Shown here piece after piece: positions 25,827-34,340 of a stretch of DNA of 64,000 bases. Source of the DNA: an uncultured Aquimarina sp. (GTDB lineage: Bacteria > Bacteroidota > Bacteroidia > Flavobacteriales > Flavobacteriaceae); contig CANMMM010000010.1 in the NCBI GenBank assembly GCA_947498935.1, positions 82,426-146,425 of the forward strand, in the 5' to 3' direction. Position 1 is the first letter of the stretch, and every line of letters starts with the position of its first letter. Made by a program: the position numbers and the translations under genes. A model generated the notes under the pieces. The model ran no database searches. It saw only the letters and a list, made by a program, of their open reading frames with translations, and had not been told where the DNA came from.

Positions 25827-25957
25827 ATAGACGATACCACATACACTTTTGCACTACTAAAAAAGTAGTACCATATAACGATACGTGTTCGTAGAAGACT
25901 GAAAAATCATTAATATCCAACAACATTAATGCCCCTTTTCGGTCTTCTCTTTTTTTA
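25827..25957 (+). ncRNA. candidate small RNA ending in an intrinsic terminator
   Basis: A 13-bp stem AGAAGACTGAAAA (25893-25905) / TTTTCGGTCTTCT (25936-25948), with an inner stem CATTAAT / ATTAATG, is followed by TTTTTTT. It lies 370 bases past the previous terminator with no coding sequence before it, and follows a receptor-type promoter motif. This is what a ~110-130-nt small RNA gene would look like. A leader terminator for the receptor gene 460 bases downstream is a less likely alternative. From 25958 to 26389 nothing else is seen. Confidence 0.4.
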
Positions 25958-26389
25958 GAGCACTTCATCCTTTTTACAATTACGGATCAACACGGCTAAT
26001 TTGCACAATGGCACATCTACTTACTACTCTAATTCCCTTATCACTTACAACAAATCTTTGCAAAAAAACGATAAAAAACTCCTAAAAAAACATAAAATCA
26101 TAGATGTATCACTAACTTAAATTATCCGAATGTTAAGCCACTAACGATCATCTTCTTGGATTTAACTTCTACTTAAAAAACTCATAACATTAGTATTTCC
26201 ATACCCTATACATCTATCTGTAATTCCATAGCATTCAAAAACCAAAAACCCCCTATATAACAATACCTTACCTAAAAAAATTCTACTACTTAAGAGACTT
26301 CTTACTAAAAAAAAACAACACCACCTTCCATTACAATCCCATAAAAAAAGCATAATAATAGGGTAATTCATTCTACTGTAAAACCGTAT

Positions 26390-26407
26390 TTATTTGTACC
26401 AGAATTT
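26390..26407 (+). promoter_or_regulatory. promoter-like motif of TonB receptor 2
   Basis: TTATTTGTACCAGAATTT lies 13 bases before the start codon, in the same position relative to the gene as the motif of TonB receptor 1. Confidence 0.4.
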
Positions 26408-26419
26408 TACGAATACGAA

Positions 26420-29185
26420 ATGAAAAAATTATTGATTGCAGTTGCACTACTTATTCTTGGAGTAGGATATGCACAAGACACCGGAACTATAGCCGGAAGA
26501 CTCTCAGACAAAGAGAGTGGAAACCAACCCCTTCCCTTTGCCAATATTGTAATAGTAGGAACTACTTTAGGAACTTCCTCCGATTTCGATGGTAACTATG
26601 AAATCCCCAATGTCCCTGTAGGAACCTATACCTTAGAGTTTAGTTTTACAGGGTATCAAAATTTACGGATCCCTGATGTGGTAGTAGCTCCAGACAAAGT
26701 TACTGTCATTGATGCTGCCATAGGTGCCACTGCTGCTACTTTAGATGAGGTAATTATCAAAGTACAAACAAGTAAAGAACGTGAGGAAGCATTACTACTT
26801 GCTCAAAAAAATGCTATAGAAATCAAACAAGCTATTGGAGCTGAAGAACTTTCTAGAAAAGGTATTAGTAATGCCGAACAAGCAGTTACTAAAGCATCAG
26901 GTATTACAAAAGTAGCTTCAAGAGGTATATTTGTTCGCGGATTAGATGAAAGGTATAATTATTTAACTATAAACAATTTACCTACATCTCCTGTTAATTG
27001 GGAAACAAAAACTCCTTCTTTAGATCTTTTTGATTCTTCAATTATTCAAAATATTGATATAAACAAAATATTCTACTCTTCTTTATATGGAGATTTCGCG
27101 GGAGCTACTATAAATGTTAACACAAAAGCTATTCCTACAAAATCTTACACAAAGATTAGTATGGGTGCTGGTATTAATTTACAATCGGCAGACAATATTT
27201 TTAAAACAGATAAAGAAAATGGAAATTTACATTATTTTGGATTTGGCGGAGCAGATTCTAGAAGAATACCTAATGCATTAAGTAATGAAAATATTAACTC
27301 TCCTGAAGTTTACAATGCATCTGGTCAAAGTGCAGTAAATGCATTTGAAGCAGACTGGAACACTGAAACTATAGACACACCTATCTCTTTTAGCACTACA
27401 ATTGAAAATGCAGGGTTTTTACAGAAAAATGATAAACGAAGAACTGCTTACTTCATTAGCGCTAACTATGGCAACTCTTTCAATTCTAAAATAGGAGAAA
27501 GCTTCTTAAGAAATCCAAGCGGTGCGCTTATCAGAAGAATTAATAGAGCTAATAGCTTTGATTTTCAAACAAATTCTAGTTTGTTATTATCTGCTTTCGA
27601 TAAAAGTGAAAAAAATTCAATTGCATTAAACTATTTATTTTTGAAAACAACTTCAAATAATGTTAATGATAATTTTGGAAGATATAGTGAAGTTGCTGCT
27701 AATTTACAAGGTATAGATGCTAAATACCAACAAACTACACTAAATCAACTACAAGTGGTAGGTAAATATAAATTTTCGTCTAGTAATCTAAATTATGGGG
27801 CTACTTACGGCAATTCAAATTTTGCACAACCTGATAATTCAGTAATCACACTAGAGGAAATAGAATCTGACGACTTGGTTTTTTCTGTAAATTCTGGACG
27901 GCTTTACAAATATTACTTAGATAATGAAAGTAATAATTTTGCCGCAACACTTTCTTATGATCTAAACTTTATTACAGCTAAAAGTGAAAATGAAAACACT
28001 TTTAAAATTGGAGCAGATTATAATTCAGAAAATCTTGATATTTTTAATAGGTTTATTTTAGTAAATACTAACGTTGGGCAATCAATTATAGATATAAATG
28101 ATATAGATAATTCTATAGATAATTTATTCATTAATGGGATCGCAAGTTATAATGAATTAGTAGATACTAGATTTCTTGATGTAACTACAGATATAATTGC
28201 TGGTTATTCAAATTACAATCATAATTTTAGTGATAATTTTAGTTTTCAATTAGGAGTTAGAGTAGAAAATTTTACCAGAACAGTAGGTGAAGAATCTCAA
28301 TCTACACCAGAATTTAGATTTGATGAATTATTTATTCTACCAAGCTTTAATTTACGGTATATCATTAATAACAAATCTAATTTAAGATTGGCTGGTAGTA
28401 AAACATATACTAGACCAAAAAACATTGAAATTGCAAGTATTACAAGGCAAAATTCTATTGGGGATTTAATTACTGGAAACCCTAATTTAAAAAATTCAGA
28501 CAACTTCAACTTAGACTTAAAATATGAAGTTTTTCCGAATAGTAAAAGTGTTTTCAGTGTAAATTTATTTGGTAAATATATCGACAAACCAATAGAAAGA
28601 TTGGTTGCGGATAATGAATCTTTTATACAAACAGTTTTTAGAAATACCGACGAAGCAATTGTATATGGTGCTGAATTTGAAATAAGAACACCACTTGGAT
28701 TTATACTCCGAAGTGACAAACTTAATAACATAATACTTGGCTCTAATATAACACTAATGAGTTCTGAGAGTAATATATCATCGAAATTACAAAATCAACT
28801 AAATTTAACTAATAGTAGTAGAAGATTACAAGGAGCCTCTGATTTTTTATTAAATGCAGATATAACATATAACGCTGATTTCAATGATAAACTGAAAAGT
28901 GAATTCACAATTGTGTTTAATACTTTTAGTGAAAGGATTAGTGCCGTGGGATCTGGTGCTTCAACTGTTACCTATGATGATGAATTTGAAAAGCCTTTTA
29001 ATAATCTTTCATTTTTATGGAAAAACAAAATCAATGAAAAACTAGGCATTAATCTAAAAGTAAATAATATACTAGATGACACTTATGAAAGAGTGATTAA
29101 ATCTAACATAGGGTCTGAAGATGTAAGTAATATAAAGTATACTATTGGGAGATCAATTTCTCTATCTGCCAGCTATAAATTCTAA
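26420..29185 (+). CDS. TonB-dependent receptor, paralogue 2
   Basis: The 921-residue protein has a Sec signal (1-18, ends YAQD), a CarboxypepD_reg-like domain (about 20-110), a plug with FVRGLDERYNYLTINNLPTSP (near 173), and a barrel ending ISLSASYKF. The first ~155 residues closely resemble receptor 1; the rest is diverged. Base composition changes within the gene: 26521-26580 is 40% GC, while 28201-28260 is 22% GC by my count. This suggests a mosaic origin or recent acquisition of the barrel. It is followed after 41 bases by its own beta-helix lipoprotein. Confidence 0.92.
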   Translation: MKKLLIAVALLILGVGYAQDTGTIAGRLSDKESGNQPLPFANIVIVGTTLGTSSDFDGNYEIPNVPVGTYTLEFSFTGYQNLRIPDVVVAPDKVTVIDAAIGATAATLDEVIIKVQTSKEREEALLLAQKNAIEIKQAIGAEELSRKGISNAEQAVTKASGITKVASRGIFVRGLDERYNYLTINNLPTSPVNWETKTPSLDLFDSSIIQNIDINKIFYSSLYGDFAGATINVNTKAIPTKSYTKISMGAGINLQSADNIFKTDKENGNLHYFGFGGADSRRIPNALSNENINSPEVYNASGQSAVNAFEADWNTETIDTPISFSTTIENAGFLQKNDKRRTAYFISANYGNSFNSKIGESFLRNPSGALIRRINRANSFDFQTNSSLLLSAFDKSEKNSIALNYLFLKTTSNNVNDNFGRYSEVAANLQGIDAKYQQTTLNQLQVVGKYKFSSSNLNYGATYGNSNFAQPDNSVITLEEIESDDLVFSVNSGRLYKYYLDNESNNFAATLSYDLNFITAKSENENTFKIGADYNSENLDIFNRFILVNTNVGQSIIDINDIDNSIDNLFINGIASYNELVDTRFLDVTTDIIAGYSNYNHNFSDNFSFQLGVRVENFTRTVGEESQSTPEFRFDELFILPSFNLRYIINNKSNLRLAGSKTYTRPKNIEIASITRQNSIGDLITGNPNLKNSDNFNLDLKYEVFPNSKSVFSVNLFGKYIDKPIERLVADNESFIQTVFRNTDEAIVYGAEFEIRTPLGFILRSDKLNNIILGSNITLMSSESNISSKLQNQLNLTNSSRRLQGASDFLLNADITYNADFNDKLKSEFTIVFNTFSERISAVGSGASTVTYDDEFEKPFNNLSFLWKNKINEKLGINLKVNNILDDTYERVIKSNIGSEDVSNIKYTIGRSISLSASYKF

Positions 29186-29226
29186 AATAACCAACATAAT
29201 ATTTTTATAAATTAAACTTGAAAACA

Positions 29227-30462
29227 ATGAAAATGAATCGTCTTTTTTTAACGTTGACAACTTTTGCTGCTGTAAGCGCATTTGTAAGTTGTAGTGATGA
29301 TGATACAACAACTGAACCTATACCTTCTACAGAACTTAGTAGTGAAATAGATGCTGAAGGTAATTGGAATACTAAAGCTGTTGAAATTTTTAGCTCTAAA
29401 ATTGATGGAAACAATGGAACTGGAGCTAACGAAGATGCATTTGCTTGGACTGTAGCAAAAGGTGGTACGACATTACCTATAGGGAATGACATTTCAACAA
29501 CAGAAATTCTTGAAGGTGAAATAACTACTGATCTCGAACTTGATGCATCTATTGTATATGAATTAAGAGGTGCTGTTTTTGTTAAATCGGGAGCTACTTT
29601 AACAATACCTGCTGGTACAGTAATTGTTGCTGATGCATCTAATAATGCCAATACAGATATATCAGATGTTACAGCAGCAGATGTTCTTATTGCTAATAAA
29701 GGTGGAAAGATTATTGCCAACGGAACTGGTAGTAATCCTATTATTTTTACTTCTGCACAAGGTACTTCTGGTTCTTGGGGAGGAATTGTATTACTTGGTG
29801 ATGCTCCTATAAATATAGCAAGTGGTAATGCAGAAATTGCTGATAATGTTGGAGAAGACCTCCCTTATGGAGGAAGTAATGCAAGTGATAACTCTGGTAC
29901 TTTAAACTATGTTATTTTAGCATACCCTGGTACTCAAATTAATACAGACTCTGAATATAATGGATTCTCATTCTACGCTGTTGGTTCTGGAACTACTTTA
30001 ACTAACTTGGAAGTTGTACAAGGAAAAGATGATGGATTTGAATGGTTTGGAGGAACTGTAAATGCAACAAACTTAGTTACAGAAAATTTTGATGATGCTA
30101 TTGATTGTGCAGAAGGATTTGTTGGAACTCTTGACAATGTACTTGCAAATCAGCCTGAAGGTGCTGACCACTGTATAGAATTTGACAACTTAAAATCAAA
30201 TAACGACGCTACTCCAAGATCAAGACCTACTGTTAAAAATGCAACTTTTAATTCTGTTGGTGCTGACGATGCTATCAAATTAAGAAGAGGAGCTTCTGTA
30301 ATTTTAGAAAACATTGTTATAAACATAGATGGAACTAGCAATGCTAACTTTGAAATTGATGATCTATCTACTGCTTTAAAAATACAAGATGGAACTACAA
30401 TATTCAAAAATATAAAACTAGATACAGAGAATGTAAGTTTTGATGGTAACATCAACTTATAA
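29227..30462 (+). CDS. beta-helix lipoprotein partner of TonB receptor 2
   Basis: The 411-residue protein starts at ATG 29227; the track's TTG at 29218 adds three residues. The lipoprotein signal ends FVSC and is followed by SDDD, close to the export signal reported in Flavobacterium, so surface exposure is likely (inference). It has ~65 extra residues at the N-terminus compared with the paralogue, then the same beta-helix layout with VKSGATLTIPAGTVIVAD and KDDGFEWFGGT. The segment equivalent to DWTDGW reads DCAEGF, so ligand details differ. Confidence 0.75.
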   Translation: MKMNRLFLTLTTFAAVSAFVSCSDDDTTTEPIPSTELSSEIDAEGNWNTKAVEIFSSKIDGNNGTGANEDAFAWTVAKGGTTLPIGNDISTTEILEGEITTDLELDASIVYELRGAVFVKSGATLTIPAGTVIVADASNNANTDISDVTAADVLIANKGGKIIANGTGSNPIIFTSAQGTSGSWGGIVLLGDAPINIASGNAEIADNVGEDLPYGGSNASDNSGTLNYVILAYPGTQINTDSEYNGFSFYAVGSGTTLTNLEVVQGKDDGFEWFGGTVNATNLVTENFDDAIDCAEGFVGTLDNVLANQPEGADHCIEFDNLKSNNDATPRSRPTVKNATFNSVGADDAIKLRRGASVILENIVINIDGTSNANFEIDDLSTALKIQDGTTIFKNIKLDTENVSFDGNINL

Positions 30463-30482
30463 TGATTAATATTTTACCAATC

Positions 30483-30516
30483 AAAAAAAGACTGTCTACA
30501 TAGGCAGTCTTTTTTG
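30483..30516 (+). terminator. terminator of TonB receptor 2 operon
   Basis: AGACTGTCTACATAGGCAGTCT forms a short hairpin flanked by A and T runs, 20 bases after the stop codon. From 30517 to 30843 no gene or clear signal is seen. Confidence 0.75.
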
Positions 30517-30843
30517 TTAGTGATATCCTCTTTTTTAAAAACACCCTTAAAAAACATAACCAAACGAACCACTATGTGTAAAAATAAGTGCTGATTTTTA
30601 AAAAAATTGTGTCGATATATCATCAGTACACTTAGGCATACTATTCCTACTCTAATTCCCCGTATCATTTACAAAAAAACACCCAAAAACCTACAATAAT
30701 AACCGATAATCTTAATAAACACTGTTAATGAAGTAGTTATATTCCTTACAGATGAAAGAAAAAACTTTCACTAAAAATGGATGAAAAAAGCCAAAATATT
30801 ACGGAATAACCTTAATTTCTTAAATAATTAACGATAAAAACTA

Positions 30844-30872
30844 TTGTTTTTAGCATTAAAATTGTACTTTTA
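30844..30872 (+). promoter_or_regulatory. promoter of the sorting-domain protein
   Basis: TTG (30844-30846) and TACTTTTA (30865-30872) are separated by 18 bases, fitting the Bacteroidota -33/-7 layout. The start codon lies 24 bases downstream. Confidence 0.5.
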
Positions 30873-30895
30873 TCATCCCAAAATAGCTACACCCT

Positions 30896-31228
30896 ATGAG
30901 AAAAATTTACTTATCGTTTTTATGTACTTCTCTACTATGCCTTTCGCTATCAGCGATGCAGGCGCAGCCTGTAGAAGATGGAGATACTAAGGAATTTGTA
31001 GAAAGCGTAGATATATTCCCCAATCCCGCTAAAAGTAACAAATTATACATTACCTCCAAATCTGGTAGAACCAAAATGATTTCTGCCTATAATGTACTCG
31101 GAGAACGCGTCATGTTTGAAGTACTAACCACTAAAGAGTTAGACATTTCTTCATTACCTGTAGGAGTATATATCTTAAGAATCAAAGTAGGGAAAGAAAC
31201 TTTTTCTAAAAAATTAATTAGAAATTAA
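30896..31228 (+). CDS. secreted protein consisting of little more than a T9SS type A sorting domain
   Basis: The 110-residue protein has a Sec signal (1-24, ends MQAQ), a ~15-residue acidic linker, and then a complete T9SS type A C-terminal domain: VDIFPNPAKSNKLYI, YNVLGERV, LDISSLPVGVYILRI and the end FSKKLIRN. Normally this domain is the secretion signal of a much larger cargo and is cut off by PorU. Here there is no cargo, so the domain itself would be the product. Known roles for such proteins are lacking. It has its own promoter. A decoy, assembly factor or remnant are all possible. Confidence 0.85.
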   Translation: MRKIYLSFLCTSLLCLSLSAMQAQPVEDGDTKEFVESVDIFPNPAKSNKLYITSKSGRTKMISAYNVLGERVMFEVLTTKELDISSLPVGVYILRIKVGKETFSKKLIRN

Positions 31229-31383
31229 CCGCACAGACACCACAGCTACTACATATAGTAAGCTTTAGGTTATTTTTTTATACTCTTTTTTAAGTCCTGT
31301 AGCGGTAATCACGTATGTAAGTCGTTTAAACCACTTAATTTATAAAAAATACGCATACCCCGTATCAGTATACTACTTGTAGA

Positions 31384-31400
31384 TTATCATTTAGTTAACT
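31384..31400 (+). promoter_or_regulatory. weak Pho-box-like pair upstream of the lamin-tail protein
   Basis: TTATCA and TTAACT start 11 bp apart. They fit the spacing and partly the sequence of the stronger boxes at 17411-21240. Taken alone this could be chance. Confidence 0.2.
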
Positions 31401-31478
31401 ATACTAACCACACAATACAGTTGTTTCAAACAATACTTATGTTTGTTGTATATCAGTACTACAACAAACCTGTCAGAC

Positions 31479-33158
31479 ATGAAACAAATTACCAGTATTC
31501 TTTTATTTTTTTGCGCACACACCATTGTTGCACAAACTGTTTTTATCAATGAAATCCATTATGATAATAACAGTACAGACACCAACGAAGCTGTAGAAAT
31601 TGCAGGACCCGCCAATACAGACCTATCTAGTTACAGCCTTGTATTCTATAATGGAAAAAACCAATCCACTTACAAAACCGTTGCCCTTAGTGGCAGTATC
31701 ACCGATATACAAAACGGATATGGAGTTCTGAATTTCCCGATAGAAGGCATTCAAAACGGAGCACCAGACGGAGTCGCCCTGATCAATGACACTACAGTAG
31801 TGCAATTCCTCAGTTACGAAGGCAGTTTTACAGCCGTCGATGGCCCCGCCGCAGGCATGTCCTCTATAGACATCGGTGTATCCGAACCCAAATCTACACC
31901 AGTAGGCCACTCCTTACAGCTCCAAGGCACAGGAACCACCTATACAGATTTTGCTTGGAATGCGCCCAGCAGCGCCTCAGCAGGGAGTATCAACGACGGA
32001 CAAAGCTTCGGTACAGTGATCAGCATGCCTACACTTACCATCACCAGACCCACCATCGAAGAAGAATTCGACCCCACTACGACCAGCGTAACGATCCATT
32101 TTACCACCCAAGATTTCGAACTCACCAATGGCAATGTAGTAGCCTATACCATCAATGGAAGCACCGCACAAACCACTACTAGTAGCCCTATCACCATCCC
32201 TACAGAAAGTGGCCAGCAGTATACCATCACGCTAGAACTCCAAGACAGTAATGGATCCCTCACCCCTGCTGTTATCGAAACAGTCAGCTTTAGCATCCAA
32301 GGCATCACCCGTGTACCCGATATCGCTAGTCTTAGAAATCTAGCCATCGGAGAGATCGCCACACTTACCAGCGAAGCCATCCTTACCTTTCAGCGATCAG
32401 TACGCAATCAAAAATATATCCAAGACGCCACAGCTGCTATCCTAATCGACGATGCCGCGGCTACTATTACGACTCCATACGCTATCGGCGATGGTATTAC
32501 AGGCATCACAGGCCGACTCTCCGAATTTAGAGGCACCCTACAATTCATTCCAAGCGCTGACCCAGGAGCTGCATCCTCTACAGGAAATACGAGTACTCCC
32601 ACCATTGTCACCCTATCAGAGCTGATCGATACCCTAGACAGCTATGAGTCTCAGTTAGTACAGGTTCTTGGTGTACAGTTTATAAATATCGAAGAAAACG
32701 AGGTGTTCAATACCAGTACTGACTACACTATTAATGATCTCGAAAAAAACCTTACCCTACGCACCTTTTCCGACTCGACTATCGATTATATAGGACAACC
32801 TATCCCTACCCATAGCATCGATATTATAGGCATCGCAGGAGAATTTGATGGTGTTTCTCAACTCCTACCTAGAAGCAATGCCGACCTAAAAACCACCATT
32901 CTGAGCACAGCAGATGTCGGTATCCCTACAACTAAAATTACGATCTATCCCAATCCATCGACACAAAGCACAGTAACCATCACTACGATTGATCCCGAAG
33001 CAACAGCGGACATCCTATCTATCAGTGGTGCATATATACGCCAGCAACACATAGTAAATAACCAACTAGACATCAGCGGACTCCCTACAGGAATGTACCT
33101 ACTAAAAATCACAGAACACCAAAAAAATAGCAGCATCCAAAAACTCATGATACACTAA
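31479..33158 (+). CDS. T9SS cargo with lamin-tail-like domain
   Basis: The protein is 559 residues from the ATG at 31479; the track's TTG at 31443 precedes the signal peptide (ends TIVAQ). Order: lamin-tail-like domain (about 20-165, TVFINEIHYDNNSTDTNEAVEI), an Ig/FN3-like domain (about 170-280), a DUF5689/OB-like region (about 285-470) and a T9SS C-terminal domain (ITIYPNPSTQ ... GLPTGMYLLKITEHQ). Lamin-tail domains in this phylum often accompany secreted nucleases and phosphatases, but no catalytic domain is seen here. GC is high locally (50% in 31861-31920 by my count), unlike the TonB receptor 2 region. Confidence 0.82.
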   Translation: MKQITSILLFFCAHTIVAQTVFINEIHYDNNSTDTNEAVEIAGPANTDLSSYSLVFYNGKNQSTYKTVALSGSITDIQNGYGVLNFPIEGIQNGAPDGVALINDTTVVQFLSYEGSFTAVDGPAAGMSSIDIGVSEPKSTPVGHSLQLQGTGTTYTDFAWNAPSSASAGSINDGQSFGTVISMPTLTITRPTIEEEFDPTTTSVTIHFTTQDFELTNGNVVAYTINGSTAQTTTSSPITIPTESGQQYTITLELQDSNGSLTPAVIETVSFSIQGITRVPDIASLRNLAIGEIATLTSEAILTFQRSVRNQKYIQDATAAILIDDAAATITTPYAIGDGITGITGRLSEFRGTLQFIPSADPGAASSTGNTSTPTIVTLSELIDTLDSYESQLVQVLGVQFINIEENEVFNTSTDYTINDLEKNLTLRTFSDSTIDYIGQPIPTHSIDIIGIAGEFDGVSQLLPRSNADLKTTILSTADVGIPTTKITIYPNPSTQSTVTITTIDPEATADILSISGAYIRQQHIVNNQLDISGLPTGMYLLKITEHQKNSSIQKLMIH

Positions 33159-33176
33159 AGGAGTTTCAATTAATTA

Positions 33177-33265
33177 GGGCGTTACCACAAGGGTCGGGCT
33201 ATCCGCTATATCTTTTGGTAGCACTAAGGCGCTACCAAAAGGATGCCGCTCCTATCCCTAACGCA
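33177..33265. repeat. structured intergenic repeat, copy 4 (family A)
   Basis: The copy runs GGGCGTTACCACAAGGG ... CCCTAACGCA. The apical stem TTTTGGTAGC / GCTACCAAAA is perfect and differs in sequence from the other copies. It lies between the stop codon of the lamin-tail gene and its terminator. Confidence 0.85.
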
Positions 33266-33283
33266 TAGAAGAGGTTTAAAACC

Positions 33284-33316
33284 AAAAAAACGTCACCATA
33301 CTAGTGGCGTTTTTTT
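33284..33316 (+). terminator. terminator of the lamin-tail gene
   Basis: AACGTCAC / GTGGCGTT (one G-T wobble) is flanked by A7 and T7. TACATTTG at 33318-33325, a -7-like motif for the next gene, follows immediately. Confidence 0.75.
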
Positions 33317-33354
33317 ATACATTTGTGCATACTCATATATGATTTTGATATACC

Positions 33355-34338
33355 ATGCTGTCTAACACCATATTTTCTATCCAAAATGATCAGGATTTCG
33401 AATCAGCAGCCTTAGCAGTATTTAGACACCAGTATACTCATAATCCCATTTACCAGCGTTTTTGTAACCTTTTAGGCATCCCCAAAACCGCAGTAACCAC
33501 AGTAGCAGCCATTCCCTACCTACCCATACAATTCTTTAAAACCCATACGCTACTCAGCACACATGCGCCCGTACAACAAGTGTTTACCAGCAGTGGTACT
33601 ACTGGCAGCCAAGTAAGCAAACATTATGTCACAGATCTAAGTATCTATGAGCAGAGTTTCTCAAACACCTTCCAGCACTTCTACGGTGCCATTACAGACT
33701 ATGTAATACTCGCATTATTGCCCTCTTATTTAGAGCGTGAGGGTTCTTCATTGGTATACATGGCACAGCAGCTCATTACCGATAGTAAACACCCTGATAG
33801 TGGATTCTACCTACACGACACCCAAGCATTGGTACAAAAATTAGCACAGCTAGCCACCACAGATAAGAAAATACTACTCATAGGTGTTTCATTTGCCCTA
33901 GTAGACCTTGTACAACGCTATACATTAGATGCGAATCCCAACTTGATCGTGATGGAAACAGGAGGTATGAAGGGAAGAAAAAAAGAAATCATACGTACCG
34001 AACTGCACGACATACTAGCCAGTGGTTTTGGAAACACCCACATCCATAGCGAATACGGAATGACCGAATTACTATCGCAAGCCTACTCTCTAGGCAACGG
34101 TATTTTTAAAACCCCTCCGTGGATGAAAATCACCACCAGAGACCCAGAAGATGCATTGAGTCCCACTCCGATAGGAAAAACAGGAGGTATCAATATCATC
34201 GATCTGGCAAATATCAATTCGTGTGCTTTTATCGCTACACAAGATCTCGGAAAAATACATCCTACTGGAGATTTCGAGATTCTAGGCAGGTTCGACCATA
34301 GCGATATCCGAGGCTGCAATCTGATGGCACTCTCCTAA
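33355..34338 (+). CDS. LuxE-like acyl-protein synthetase / acyl transferase
   Basis: The 327-residue protein has the adenylate-forming motif FTSSGTTGSQVSKHYV (77-92) and matches LuxE/acyl-protein synthetase in length and layout. The later segment FGNTHIHSEYGMTELLSQ resembles the adenylation-site motif of acyl-CoA synthetase-like enzymes. LuxE activates fatty acids, but no luxAB or luxC genes are nearby, so light production is not implied. In flavobacteria LuxE-like proteins can sit in lipid or surface glycan pathways. It is followed 2 bases later by a transglutaminase-like gene. Confidence 0.8.
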   Translation: MLSNTIFSIQNDQDFESAALAVFRHQYTHNPIYQRFCNLLGIPKTAVTTVAAIPYLPIQFFKTHTLLSTHAPVQQVFTSSGTTGSQVSKHYVTDLSIYEQSFSNTFQHFYGAITDYVILALLPSYLEREGSSLVYMAQQLITDSKHPDSGFYLHDTQALVQKLAQLATTDKKILLIGVSFALVDLVQRYTLDANPNLIVMETGGMKGRKKEIIRTELHDILASGFGNTHIHSEYGMTELLSQAYSLGNGIFKTPPWMKITTRDPEDALSPTPIGKTGGINIIDLANINSCAFIATQDLGKIHPTGDFEILGRFDHSDIRGCNLMALS

Positions 34339-34340
34339 GT

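Noticed and set aside
33355-34338. Bioluminescence locus
   Set aside because: Only a LuxE-like gene is present; there is no luciferase or fatty acid reductase gene nearby.
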